A stretch of 64,000 nt of DNA from JAGOEY01 sp017997515 (GCA_026314275.1 CP111109.1:2542001-2606000), one strand, 5' to 3'. Positions 8,431 to 17,172 are shown, counted from the stretch's first letter. Program-made: numbers and translations. The notes: a model not told the origin generated them from the letters alone.

Positions 8431-8994
8431 CCATGGACCGAAAGCGAAACCTGCGAACTGAAAAAAAGCCTGGCCGAACTCAAGGAAGGGCTCATCTCCA
8501 TCGTGGCCATCCTCAACAAACATGGCGCGGGTGACCTGCACCGGGGCAACGTCTCCAAGCGCCGCAACCCCCTGATTGCCGACCTCTTTCGCCGCATCGA
8601 CATGGTGGAAGCCTGGGGCCGTGGCATGACGCTGATCCACCAAAACGCCCCCAACGTGACATTTCGGCAGGTGGCCGGGCTGTTTATCGCCAGTTTTGCG
8701 CGGCCTTCCTTTAGCCTTAACGACCAAGAGGCTGTCGAAAAAACTGTCGATAAGACTGTCGATAACGGCAATAAGCCAACTCTCACCGCTCGCGAAGAAG
8801 CGCTGCTGCGCCTGTTGGCAAGCTCCCCCCACATGACCCAAAAGCAACTAGCCGACCAGATGGGGTTGACCGAACGCGGTGTCCGTTATCTGACCGACAA
8901 GTTACAAAAAATGGGCTTGCTCCAACGGCAAGGCGGCAAAAAAGCTGGGCAATGGGTGGTGGCCCAAGCACCCAAGAGTGAGGCAACGAAATGA
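8419..8994 (+). CDS. Internally deleted AlbA_2 (Schlafen-type)/winged-helix protein
   Basis: 191 aa. Residues 1-38 (ESETCELKKSLAELKEG, AILNKHGAG) match the beginning of AlbA_2-domain ATP-binding regulators. Residue 39 onward (DLHRGNVSKRRNPLIADLFRR) matches a region that in full-length relatives lies a few hundred residues later. A linker with TVDKTVDN repeats and a winged-helix domain at about 120-180 (MTQKQLADQMGLTERGVRYL) follow. Full-length relatives are about 400-500 aa, so most of the central domain appears lost in frame. Such genes are commonly found inside type I restriction loci. The remaining helix-turn-helix could still bind DNA. It starts within hsdM's stop region (11-nt overlap) and ends with an ATGA overlap to the 37-codon frame. 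Confidence 0.72.
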   Translation: MRSDPWTESETCELKKSLAELKEGLISIVAILNKHGAGDLHRGNVSKRRNPLIADLFRRIDMVEAWGRGMTLIHQNAPNVTFRQVAGLFIASFARPSFSLNDQEAVEKTVDKTVDNGNKPTLTAREEALLRLLASSPHMTQKQLADQMGLTERGVRYLTDKLQKMGLLQRQGGKKAGQWVVAQAPKSEATK

Positions 8995-9104
8995 CCGAAA
9001 AAAAGCAAAAACCCAGGAAAAAACTGGACGAGCAGATGGCGAAGGGGGCGGAACTGGATGGGCTGATCCGGAAGAAGCTGGGGGGGCTGGGGTATGAGTT
9101 CTGA
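8991..9104 (+). CDS. 37-codon frame ending in a duplicated HsdM C-terminal tail
   Basis: ATG at 8991 overlaps the preceding TGA (ATGA). The first 13 residues are very basic (MTEKKQKPRKKLD). The other 24 copy the HsdM C-terminus (EQMAKGAELDGLIRKKLGG...) and overlap the hsdS start by 11 nt, exactly as the hsdM tail overlaps the previous gene. It may be a coupling peptide that keeps ribosomes moving into hsdS, or a fossil of the insertion. No independent function is evident. Confidence 0.5.
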   Translation: MTEKKQKPRKKLDEQMAKGAELDGLIRKKLGGLGYEF

Positions 9105-9105
9105 C
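9030..9105 (+). repeat. Direct repeat, copy 2 (hsdM-tail duplicate before hsdS)
   Basis: The second copy of the 76-nt segment at 8355-8430. It ends in the same ATG-N-GTTCTGAC junction, here providing the hsdS start codon. The pair flanks the AlbA_2-like gene. Confidence 0.92.
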
Positions 9106-10458
9106 ATTCGCGCGCTATGGGAGAGCGCTGGAGGTCAGCTACCAGATGAATGGGAGATTGCCCCGCTTGAGTCGTTGTTGATGGACGCCAAGAGTATTGC
9201 CGTCGGAGTGATGTATCCCGGTCCAGACACGCCCGGTGGAACACCGCTCATCAGAGTGGCAGATATCAAGAGTGGCGCGATCTCAAGCATTCCAAGCTAC
9301 CGGATATCTGCGGAGACCAATCATGAATACCGGCGCACGCAGCTGGTTGGGGATGAGTTGTTGATCACGTTGGTCGGCAATCCCGGCGAATGCGTTGTTG
9401 TTAAAACCTGGATGGCCGGCTGGAATCCGGCTCGGGCCATTGCAGTTGTTCGGCTGAAGGAGCCGCGTCTTCGTACCTACTTGAAAGCCGTCCTCGAAAG
9501 CTCTGCAGGGCGGCATCTGATCGATTCGGTTCTCAACACAACGGTTCAGAAGACGCTGAATCTGAAGGACATACGCAAGCTGCCCATCCCGTTGCCGCCA
9601 CTAGACGCGATCAATTCAATCTCCACATTCTCGGAAGCACTCACGGACCGCATCACCCTCCTGCGCGAAACCAACGCCACGCTCGAAGCCATCGCCCAGG
9701 CGCTGTTCAAGTCGTGGTTTGTCGATTTCGACCCCGTGCGCGCCAAGATGGAAGGCCGCGTCCCCGAAGGCATGGACGAGGCCACGGCGGCGCTGTTTCC
9801 GGATGGGTTCGAGGAATCGGAGTTGGGGTTGGTGCCAAAGGGGTGGACCAACGCTCCTATCTACGACATGGCAACGTTCATCAACGGTGCAGCGTACAAA
9901 GCGTTTGAGCCAAACGCCGAGCGCAGAGGGCGGCCTATTATCAAGATTGCTGAACTCAAATCCGGGGTTACAACGCAAACGGCCTATTCCGATGTGGCCA
10001 TGCCTGATAAGTACCTCATCGAGACTGGCGACATTTTGTTCTCCTGGTCTGGCAACCCGGATACGTCTATTGATACGTTTGTTTGGACCTTTGAGAAAGC
10101 TTGGCTGAATCAACACATCTTTCGCGTATTGCCCAACGCAAGTCATGAGCGCACGTTTGTGCTTCAGATGCTTCGTCATCTGAAGCCCCTGTTTACTGAA
10201 TTGGCCCGTAATAAGCAGACCACGGGCCTCGGACACGTGACTGTTGCCGACATGAAGCGTGAACTTATCGCCATGCCTCCGGTTGATTTGGTGAGGCAGT
10301 TTGATTTAAAGGTTGGTCCGATACACGCAAGAATCTTTGAAAACCAAAGACAAGCCCAAACCCTCGCCACCCTCCGCGACACCCTGCTCCCCCGCCTGAT
10401 CTCGGGCCAGTTGCGGCTGCCAGAGGCGCAAGCTGCCGCCGCAGAAGCCTTGGCCTGA
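9094..10458 (+). CDS. hsdS: Type I restriction-modification specificity subunit HsdS
   Basis: 454 aa with the two-lobed HsdS plan. There is a target-recognition domain at about 18-170, then a conserved helix (ETNATLEAIAQALFKSWFVDFDPV). A second recognition domain at about 245-405 follows, then a second helix (RQAQTLATLRDTLLPRLISGQL). It sets the bipartite DNA site for HsdM and HsdR. The recognition domains are more AT-rich than their neighbours in places (for example 9150-9600 and 9850-10300), as is usual for horizontally exchanged recognition domains. Its ATG lies inside the second direct repeat. Confidence 0.95.
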   Translation: MSSDIRALWESAGGQLPDEWEIAPLESLLMDAKSIAVGVMYPGPDTPGGTPLIRVADIKSGAISSIPSYRISAETNHEYRRTQLVGDELLITLVGNPGECVVVKTWMAGWNPARAIAVVRLKEPRLRTYLKAVLESSAGRHLIDSVLNTTVQKTLNLKDIRKLPIPLPPLDAINSISTFSEALTDRITLLRETNATLEAIAQALFKSWFVDFDPVRAKMEGRVPEGMDEATAALFPDGFEESELGLVPKGWTNAPIYDMATFINGAAYKAFEPNAERRGRPIIKIAELKSGVTTQTAYSDVAMPDKYLIETGDILFSWSGNPDTSIDTFVWTFEKAWLNQHIFRVLPNASHERTFVLQMLRHLKPLFTELARNKQTTGLGHVTVADMKRELIAMPPVDLVRQFDLKVGPIHARIFENQRQAQTLATLRDTLLPRLISGQLRLPEAQAAAAEALA

Positions 10459-10477
10459 CCCCAGGCGCTTTACATTT

Positions 10478-10540
10478 ACTATATTTTTGATAGCTTTGCG
10501 CGCACATTCCACAAGGGCTAGAAGCCAATTTAATGCTTGA
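10478..10540 (+). repeat. Dispersed ~60-bp repeat, copy in intergenic space
   Basis: It has the family pattern: a CTAT...ATAGC mini-hairpin (10480-10494), then GCGC, a spacer, GGCTAGAAGCC and an AT-rich end. It lies between hsdS and the nuclease gene. See the finding on the family for other copies. Confidence 0.8.
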
Positions 10541-10586
10541 ATGGTGGAGCCAGCCGCCACCAGTGCAATGCAGATGAAGGAACCGC

Positions 10587-11660
10587 ATGACCACACCCAC
10601 CCGTAAATCCGCACTGGCCCTGCCCGAAGGCTACGCCGACTGGTTGGCGCAGCTCAAGGGCCAGATCGTCCAGGCCCGGCAGCGCGCCTCGTTGTCCGTT
10701 AACGCCGAGCTGGTGCAGCTCTATGGTCGTATTGGGCGTGACATTCTGGAGCGGCAGCAAGCTGAAGGCTGGGGTGCCAAGGTGATTGACCGGTTGGCGC
10801 TGGACTTGAAAGATGCCTTTGCCGATATGCGCGGCTGGTCGTCCAGCAACCTCAAGTACATGCGGTTTTTTGCCCAGCATTGCCCGAACGGCCTATTTGG
10901 TCAGCAGCCTGCTGACCAATTGCCGTGGTTCCACATCGTGACTTTGCTGACGCAACTGGACAACGCCACTGATCGCGAGTGGTACGCGGTGCAAACGGTG
11001 CAACACGGCTGGTCGCGCACCACGCTGTCTCTCAATATCAAAAACCGCCTGCACCTGCGCCAGGGTGCAGCGGTGACCAACTTCCAGGCCCGCTTGCCCG
11101 CCCCGGATTCGGCGCTGGCGCAAGACACGCTAAAAGACCCCTACCTTTTCGACTTCCTCGGGCTGGGCGACGATGCCCACGAGCGCGACATTGAAAGTGG
11201 CTTGATTCGCCACATCACCCGTTTCCTGCTGGAGCTGGGGGCGGGTTTTGCCTTTGTCGGGCGGCAGTTTCGGCTGGAGGTGGCGGACGATGAGTTCTTT
11301 ATTGACCTGCTTTTCTATCACACGCGCCTGAAATGTTATGTGGTTGTCGAGTTGAAGGCCACTGCCTTTAAGCCGGAACACGCAGGCCAGCTCAACTTTT
11401 ATCTGGCAGCGGTAGACGCGCAGGTAAAAGCGCCAGACGACAAACCCACCATCGGGCTGCTGCTATGCAAGCAGCAAAACCGGCTGGTGGCGGAATACGC
11501 GCTGTCTGGCATCGACAAGCCCATGGGTGTGGCCGAATACCAGTTGCTGCGTGACCTGCCGCCGCGATTGGAGCAAAGCCTGCCCAGCATTGCTGACATT
11601 GAAGCGGAGTTGGCAGGGGAGGAAATGCCTGATTCGCCTACCCCAGAAAGCGTTGACTAG
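10587..11660 (+). CDS. PDDEXK nuclease of the YhcG/DUF1016 family
   Basis: 357 aa. The N-terminal DUF1016_N-like domain (residues about 1-165; GRIGRDILERQQAEGWG, WSSSNLKYMRFFAQ) precedes a PD-(D/E)xK nuclease domain. The nuclease domain has DDEFFIDLLFYH at about 234 and VVVELKATAFKPEHAGQL at about 253, giving the D...ExK catalytic set. YhcG-type proteins often sit in type I restriction loci; their role there is not settled. It stands in the same direction between hsdS and fic with gaps of 128 and 242 nt. Confidence 0.88.
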   Translation: MTTPTRKSALALPEGYADWLAQLKGQIVQARQRASLSVNAELVQLYGRIGRDILERQQAEGWGAKVIDRLALDLKDAFADMRGWSSSNLKYMRFFAQHCPNGLFGQQPADQLPWFHIVTLLTQLDNATDREWYAVQTVQHGWSRTTLSLNIKNRLHLRQGAAVTNFQARLPAPDSALAQDTLKDPYLFDFLGLGDDAHERDIESGLIRHITRFLLELGAGFAFVGRQFRLEVADDEFFIDLLFYHTRLKCYVVVELKATAFKPEHAGQLNFYLAAVDAQVKAPDDKPTIGLLLCKQQNRLVAEYALSGIDKPMGVAEYQLLRDLPPRLEQSLPSIADIEAELAGEEMPDSPTPESVD

Positions 11661-11817
11661 GGGTTTGGCCAAAAGCCCCGATGAACCCACCGAGGCCGTA
11701 GCGCCGACCAGGAACCCCCAATCCACTGGGGGCGTTGTTTACTGCCCTGCGCCGGTACGGCTAAACACTCGCTGACACCGTCGACGAATTGCCCCCGTGT
11801 CTAAATTTCGCCGTTTC

Positions 11818-11866
11818 TTGAACACATGGCCATAGACATGTATAAAAATTCGATTTTTCTATACAT
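11818..11866 (+). promoter_or_regulatory. Candidate sigma-70 promoter with overlapping palindromic operator for fic-hsdR
   Basis: TTGAAC (11818-11823), a 17-nt spacer and TATAAA (11841-11846) make a good promoter. An AT-rich palindrome at 11838-11866 (arms ATGTATAAAAA / TTTTTCTATACAT, 10 of 11 pairs matching) covers the -10. It lies 36 nt upstream of the fic ATG in an otherwise GC-rich region. A repressor bound here would block transcription; candidates are the Fic protein's own C-terminal helix-turn-helix or the AlbA_2/winged-helix remnant. Confidence 0.6.
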
Positions 11867-11902
11867 ATCCCAGCTAATATGTAAAGAAAACTTGAATACG
11901 CC

Positions 11903-12985
11903 ATGCACTCCCTCACTCCGCTGGAGCAGCTCGACTTATCGCGATTCGACACGCTGGCGATCCTGAAGAAGCTAGCCAGCGCAAGCCGGCAGCTGGCGGA
12001 ACTCAAGGGTGTTGCGGCGGCGATTCCCAACCAGGGCATCCTGATCAACACGCTGGGGCTGCAGGAGGCGAAGGACAGCTCCGAGATCGAAAACATCGTC
12101 ACCACACACGACGAGCTGTTCAAGGATGACGTGCTGCCAGAAGCATTTGCGAACCCCGCCGCCAAAGAGGTGCTGCGTTACCGGCAGGCGCTTCGGGTGG
12201 GCTTTGAGCAGGTGCGCGCCAGCGGGTTGATCACCGCGAACCACATCGTCGAGATCCAGTCGGAGCTGGAGCGCACCAACGCGGGGTTTCGCAAGCTGCC
12301 GGGCACGGCGCTGAAGGATGGTGCGGGCCGCACGGTTTACACACCGCCGCAAGACCCGGCCGAGATCGTCGCGCTGATGCGCGGGCTGGAGCGCTTTATC
12401 AACGAAGCTGATTTGTTCGAGGTGGACCCGCTGATCAAGATGGCGCTGATCCACCACCGGTTCGAGAGCATCCACCCGTTCTACGACGGCAATGGCCGCA
12501 CGGGGCGCATCCTCAATGTGCTCTATCTGGTGAAGGAGGGGCTGCTCGACATTCCGGTGCTCTCCCTGAGCAGCCACATCGTGCGCACCAAGGCGGACTA
12601 CTACCGCCTGTTACAGACGGTGCGTGAAGACGACACCTGGGAGGCTTGGGTGCTCTACCTGCTCGACGCGGTGGAGCAGACGGCGGGGCAGACGATCCAG
12701 ACCATCCAGGCTATCAAGGCGGCGCTGGCCGACTACAAACACCGCATCCGCGCGGGATACAAGTTCTACAGCCAAGACCTGATCAACAACCTGTTCACGC
12801 ATCCCTACACAAAGATCGACTTTGTACAGCGTGACTTGCAGGTGTCGCGGCTGACGGCAACCAAGTACCTCGAAGCCTTGGTGGCTGGCGGTTTCTTGCA
12901 AAAGCAAAAACTCGGACGCGGCAACTACTACATCAACCAGGCGCTTGCGCCCATCTTGCAAGGCAGCGCAGGGGTCACCCGATGA
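11903..12985 (+). CDS. Fic-domain AMP-transferase (class II, N-terminal inhibitory helix)
   Basis: 360 aa. The Fic active site HPFYDGNGRTGR is complete at about residue 191. The inhibitory motif SSEIEN ([S/T]xxxE[G/N]) at about 59-64 marks an N-terminally auto-inhibited class II enzyme. The C-terminal third contains a winged helix (LQVSRLTATKYLEALVAGG), common in this subfamily. Fic enzymes transfer AMP (or a related group) to target proteins. It overlaps hsdR by 4 nt (ATGA) and is therefore tightly coupled to the restriction subunit. Its target here is unknown. Confidence 0.92.
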   Translation: MHSLTPLEQLDLSRFDTLAILKKLASASRQLAELKGVAAAIPNQGILINTLGLQEAKDSSEIENIVTTHDELFKDDVLPEAFANPAAKEVLRYRQALRVGFEQVRASGLITANHIVEIQSELERTNAGFRKLPGTALKDGAGRTVYTPPQDPAEIVALMRGLERFINEADLFEVDPLIKMALIHHRFESIHPFYDGNGRTGRILNVLYLVKEGLLDIPVLSLSSHIVRTKADYYRLLQTVREDDTWEAWVLYLLDAVEQTAGQTIQTIQAIKAALADYKHRIRAGYKFYSQDLINNLFTHPYTKIDFVQRDLQVSRLTATKYLEALVAGGFLQKQKLGRGNYYINQALAPILQGSAGVTR

Positions 12986-15900
12986 CCGAAGACCAACTCG
13001 AACAGGAAGCACTGACTTGGCTGCACGACGTGGGCTACACCCACCGCCACGGCCCCGACATCGCGCACGATGGCGCGGCACCGGAACGTGCGGGTTACCG
13101 GCAGGTGGTGCTGGCGGAGCGCTTGCGTGCGGCCATCGACCGGCTGAATCCCGGCGTGCCGGATGCGGCGCGCGACGACGCGCTCAAGCAGGTGCTGGAG
13201 CTGGGCACGCCGGTGCTGCTGGCGGCCAACCGGCAGTTCCACCGTCTGCTGGTGGCGGGCGTGCCGGTGCAGTACCAGAAAGACGGCGAGACGCGCGGCG
13301 ACTTCGTTCGGCTGGTGGACTGGGCTGACGCGTCGCAGAACGAATGGTGGGCGGTGAACCAGCTCACCGTGCGTGGGCCGCACCACACGCGGCGGGCGGA
13401 CATCGTGCTGTTCGTCAACGGCCTGCCGCTGGTGCTGCTAGAGATCAAGAACCCGGCCGACCAGAATGCCGACATCTGGAAGGCATACGACCAGCTGCAG
13501 ACGTACAAGGCGCAGATTCCCGACATTTTTCAGTACAACGCGCTGCTGGTCATCTCCGACGGCACCGAGGCGCTGATGGGCTCGCTCTCGGCCAATGGCG
13601 AACGCTTCATGGCGTGGCGCACCATCGACGGCGTCACGCTCGACCCGCTGGGCGAGTTCAACGAGCTGCAAACACTGGTACGCGGTGTGTTGGCCCCGGC
13701 GTATTTGCTGGACTACCTGCGCTACTTCGTGTTGTTCGAAGAGGATGGTGGGTTGGGCGGCACGCTGGTGAAGAAGATCGCGGGCTACCACCAGTTCCAC
13801 GCGGTGCGCGCGGCCATCGCGCAGGTGGTGGCTGCGTCGCGGCCCGGTGCGGCCAGTGGCGTGCAGGGCAAGGGCGGCGTGGTGTGGCACACGCAGGGCA
13901 GTGGCAAGAGCATCACCATGACGTGTTTCGCCGCGCGTGTGATGCAGGAGCCCGCGATGGCCAACCCGACCATCGTGGTCATCACCGACCGCAATGACCT
14001 TGACGGCCAGCTCTTCGGCGTGTTCAGCCTGGCGCAAGACCTGCTGCGTGAGCAGCCGGTGCAAGCCCGCACGCGGCAAGAGCTGCGCGCGCTGCTGGCG
14101 AACCGGCCTTCGGGCGGCATTGTGTTTGCGACGATTCAGAAGTTCATGCCGGGGGAGGACGAAGACAGTTTTCCGATGCTGTCGGATCGGCAGAACATCG
14201 TGGTGATTGCCGATGAGGCGCACCGCACGCAGTACGGCTTTGAAGCGAAACTTAAGGCACGAAAAGTGCCTCAGGCCCAAGTGGATACTGCGCAAACAGA
14301 TATCAAATCAATAGCAACCGGCGATGGCGTGCCGACATCGCACCACGCATCGCTTGTGCCGCCGACATCGTACGGCAGCGCCACGGTGGAGCGTTACCAG
14401 GTGGGCTACGCGCAGCACCTGCGCGATGCCTTGCCGCATGCCACCTTCGTGGCCTTCACCGGCACACCGGTGAGCAGCGAAGACCGCGACACGCGCGCCG
14501 TGTTCGGTGACTACATCCACGTGTACGACATGCAGCAGGCACGCGAAGACGGCGCCACGGTTGCCATCTACTACGAGTCGCGGCTGGCCAAGCTGCGGAT
14601 GAACGAGGCTGACCTGGGGCTGATCGACGACGAGGTTGACGAGCTGGCCGAAGACGAGGAAGAAACGGACCAGAGCCGCCTGAAGAGCAAATGGGCGGCG
14701 CTTGAAAAAGTGGTGGGCGCGGAGCCGCGCATTGCCAGCGTGGCGGCCGACTTGGTGGCCCACTTCGAGGCGCGCAACACCGCGCAGAACGGCAAAGCCA
14801 TGGTGGTGGCCATGAGCCGCGAGATTTGTGTGCACCTCTACGACGAGATCGTGCGGCTGCGGCCCGACTGGCATGACGACGACCCCGAAAAGGGCGCCAT
14901 CAAGATCGTGATGACGGGCTCGGCCAGCGACAAGGCGCTGCTGCGCCCGCACATCCACAACGCGCAGGTGAAGAAGCGGCTCGAGAAGCGCTTTAAAGAC
15001 CCAGCCGACCCGCTGCGGCTGGTGATCGTGCGCGACATGTGGCTCACTGGCTTCGACGCGCCCTGCGTACACACGCTGTATGTGGACAAGCCCATGAAGG
15101 GCCACAATCTGATGCAGGCGATCGCGCGTGTGAACCGCGTTTTTCGTGACAAGCAGGGCGGGTTGGTGGTCGACTACATCGGCATCGGCAACGAACTGAA
15201 GGCCGCGATGAAGGAGTACACCGCGAGCCACGGCCGCGGCAAGCCGACGGTGGACGCGCATGAGGCGTACAGCCTGCTGGCCGAGAAGATCGACGTGCTG
15301 CGCGCGATGCTGCACGGCTACGACTACAGCGGCTTTTTGACGGGTGGGCACAAGACGCTGGCCGGCGCGGCCAACCACGTGCTGGGCCTGCACAACGGCA
15401 AGGAGAAAGACGGCAAGAAGCGCTTTGCCGATACCGCGCTGGCCATGAGCAAGGCGTTCACGCTGTGCTGCACGCTCGACGAGGCCAAGGCGGTACGCGA
15501 AGAGGTCGCCTTCTTCCAGGGTGTGAAGGTGCTGCTGACCAAGAAGGACATCACCGCAAAGAAGCGCACCGATGAGCAGCGCGAACTGGCGATCCGCCAG
15601 ATCATCGGCTCGGCTGTGGTGTCGGAGAGTGTGGTTGATATCTTTGACGCCGTGGGGCTGGACAAACCGAACATCGGCCTGCTGGACGACGACTTCCTCG
15701 CGCAGGTGCGCAACCTGCCGGAGCGCAACCTGGCGGTGGAGCTGCTGGAGCGTCTGCTGGAAGGTGAGATCAAGAGCCGCTTTGCCAGCAACGTGGTGCA
15801 GGACCGCAAGTTCTCGGAGCTGTTGGCCGACGTGATCAAGCGCTACCAGAACCGCTCCATCGAAACTGCGCAGGTGATGGAAGAGCTGGTGGCGATGGCG

Positions 15901-16227
15901 AAGAAGTTCCGCGAGGCGGCTTCACGCGGCGAAACGCTGGGCCTGACCGAAGACGAAGTGCGCTTTTACGACGCACTGGCCCACAACGAATCTGCCGTGC
16001 GTGAACTGACCGATGAGACGCTCAAGAAAATTGCGCACGAGCTGACCGAGAGCTTGCGCCAGAACCTGAGCGTGGACTGGTCGAAGCGCGAGAGCGTGCG
16101 GGCCAAGCTGCGCTTGTTGGTCAAGCGCATCCTGCGCAAATACAAATACCCGCCGGATAGGGCGGACAGTGCTGTCGAGCTGGTGTTGCAGCAGGCGGAA
16201 GCGTTGGGTGAGAACTGGTCGATTTGA
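12982..16227 (+). CDS. hsdR: Type I restriction endonuclease subunit HsdR
   Basis: 1081 aa. The N-terminal nuclease region has VLFVNGLPLVLLEIK (ExK near residue 150). Then come Walker A HTQGSGKS at about 305, DEAH (IADEAHRTQYG) at about 410 and FTGTPVSSED at about 495. A helicase C-terminal motif (VNRVFRDKQGG) lies near 715, followed by a long helical C-terminus. It translocates DNA and cuts it when HsdS-recognised sites are unmodified. Between DEAH and the TGTP motif a segment at about 436-470 includes what looks like a dispersed-repeat copy and a 10-nt direct repeat (14331-14340, 14361-14370). It is translationally coupled to fic. Confidence 0.96.
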   Translation: MTEDQLEQEALTWLHDVGYTHRHGPDIAHDGAAPERAGYRQVVLAERLRAAIDRLNPGVPDAARDDALKQVLELGTPVLLAANRQFHRLLVAGVPVQYQKDGETRGDFVRLVDWADASQNEWWAVNQLTVRGPHHTRRADIVLFVNGLPLVLLEIKNPADQNADIWKAYDQLQTYKAQIPDIFQYNALLVISDGTEALMGSLSANGERFMAWRTIDGVTLDPLGEFNELQTLVRGVLAPAYLLDYLRYFVLFEEDGGLGGTLVKKIAGYHQFHAVRAAIAQVVAASRPGAASGVQGKGGVVWHTQGSGKSITMTCFAARVMQEPAMANPTIVVITDRNDLDGQLFGVFSLAQDLLREQPVQARTRQELRALLANRPSGGIVFATIQKFMPGEDEDSFPMLSDRQNIVVIADEAHRTQYGFEAKLKARKVPQAQVDTAQTDIKSIATGDGVPTSHHASLVPPTSYGSATVERYQVGYAQHLRDALPHATFVAFTGTPVSSEDRDTRAVFGDYIHVYDMQQAREDGATVAIYYESRLAKLRMNEADLGLIDDEVDELAEDEEETDQSRLKSKWAALEKVVGAEPRIASVAADLVAHFEARNTAQNGKAMVVAMSREICVHLYDEIVRLRPDWHDDDPEKGAIKIVMTGSASDKALLRPHIHNAQVKKRLEKRFKDPADPLRLVIVRDMWLTGFDAPCVHTLYVDKPMKGHNLMQAIARVNRVFRDKQGGLVVDYIGIGNELKAAMKEYTASHGRGKPTVDAHEAYSLLAEKIDVLRAMLHGYDYSGFLTGGHKTLAGAANHVLGLHNGKEKDGKKRFADTALAMSKAFTLCCTLDEAKAVREEVAFFQGVKVLLTKKDITAKKRTDEQRELAIRQIIGSAVVSESVVDIFDAVGLDKPNIGLLDDDFLAQVRNLPERNLAVELLERLLEGEIKSRFASNVVQDRKFSELLADVIKRYQNRSIETAQVMEELVAMAKKFREAASRGETLGLTEDEVRFYDALAHNESAVRELTDETLKKIAHELTESLRQNLSVDWSKRESVRAKLRLLVKRILRKYKYPPDRADSAVELVLQQAEALGENWSI
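14300..14345 (+). repeat. Probable dispersed-repeat copy inside hsdR
   Basis: The head ATATCAAATCAATAGCAACC matches well; the second half (GGCGATGGCGTGCCG...) is divergent. It lies in the extra segment between helicase motifs. Confidence 0.5.
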
Positions 16228-16235
16228 CGTCCACC

Positions 16236-16994
16236 TCACGCCGCAATCGAATACCCCCCATCCACCGGAATCGCTGTCCCCGTCACAAAGTCCGACGCCG
16301 CACTGGCGAGAAACACCGCCGTACCTGCCAGGTCAGCCGGCTGGCCCCAGCGGCCTGCTGCGGTGCGGGCGATCACGCGTTCGTTCAGGCCTGGCACCTG
16401 CGCCCGAGCGCCGTCGGTGAGTGCGGTCTGGATCCAGCCGGGGAGGATGGCGTTGACCTGGATCTGGTCGGCCGCCCAGGACGATGCCATGGCTTTGGTG
16501 AGTTGCACAATGCCGCCTTTGCTCGCGCCGTAGGCGGGGGCGTAGGGCGCGGCAAAAATCGACATCATCGAGCCGATGTTGATGATCTTGCCGCCACCGG
16601 CCTGTTTCATCAGCGGGTGGGCGGCGCGGCAGCACAGGAAGGCGCTGGTGAGGTTGGTGTCCATCACCTGGTTCCACTCGTCCAGCGCCAACTGGTCCAC
16701 CGGTTTGCGCACGGTGGTGCCTGCGTTGTTGACCAGGATGTCGAGTCGGCCGCAACGCTCTGCCACCTGCGCAAACAGGGCGGCTACCGAGGCTTCGTTG
16801 GTCACATCGGCTTCCAGCGCAAAACTGTCGCTGCCCAGGGCCTGCAACGCGGCCACGGCTTCGGCCGACTTCTGTGTGTTGCGTGCGGCAATCACCACCC
16901 GTGCTCCGGCCTGCGCCAGGCCCTGCGCCATGCCCAGGCCGATACCCCCATTGCCACCGGTGACGAGTGCGACTTTTCCGTGCAGGTTGAACAT
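16236..16994 (-). CDS. SDR-family oxidoreductase
   Basis: 252 aa from the ATG at 16994, which has a good AAGGAG site. A longer open frame upstream is only translation through a dispersed-repeat copy. The Rossmann motif GGNGGIGLG is at about residue 13, NNAGTT near 88, and the catalytic YGASK near 156. The C-terminus AIPVDGGYSIAA is typical of classical SDRs. NAD(P)-dependent dehydrogenase of unknown substrate, resembling 2-deoxy-D-gluconate or 3-oxoacyl reductases. It converges on hsdR with 8 nt between stops. Confidence 0.9.
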   Translation of the reverse strand: MFNLHGKVALVTGGNGGIGLGMAQGLAQAGARVVIAARNTQKSAEAVAALQALGSDSFALEADVTNEASVAALFAQVAERCGRLDILVNNAGTTVRKPVDQLALDEWNQVMDTNLTSAFLCCRAAHPLMKQAGGGKIINIGSMMSIFAAPYAPAYGASKGGIVQLTKAMASSWAADQIQVNAILPGWIQTALTDGARAQVPGLNERVIARTAAGRWGQPADLAGTAVFLASAASDFVTGTAIPVDGGYSIAA

Positions 16995-17013
16995 GTTTGC
17001 TCCTTGTATGTTT

Positions 17014-17076
17014 GCTATGAAATTGATAACTGCCTGCGTCCGGCAGACGGGCGCGAGAGGCTTATTTTGCATGTAA
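17014..17076 (+). repeat. Dispersed ~60-bp repeat, intergenic copy
   Basis: Begins GCTATGAAATTGATAAC and continues with a GCG...GCGCGAGAGGC block and an AT-rich end, matching the other copies. It lies just upstream of the SDR start, between that gene and a terminator-like hairpin. Confidence 0.78.
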
Positions 17077-17095
17077 TTCATGGCCCAAACGCAAG

Positions 17096-17123
17096 AAGGG
17101 AGCATGCTTTCACATGCTCCCTT
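17096..17123 (-). terminator. Terminator-like hairpin
   Basis: A perfect 11-bp stem (AAGGGAGCATG / CATGCTCCCTT) with a 6-nt loop, 50 nt past the stop of the choice-of-anchor I gene on the minus strand. The U-tract is weak, so termination is likely but not certain. Confidence 0.6.
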
Positions 17124-17172
17124 CGCGTTGACCCACCTGCCGCAATGCGGCGGCGGTCAGTCGATCAACAGA

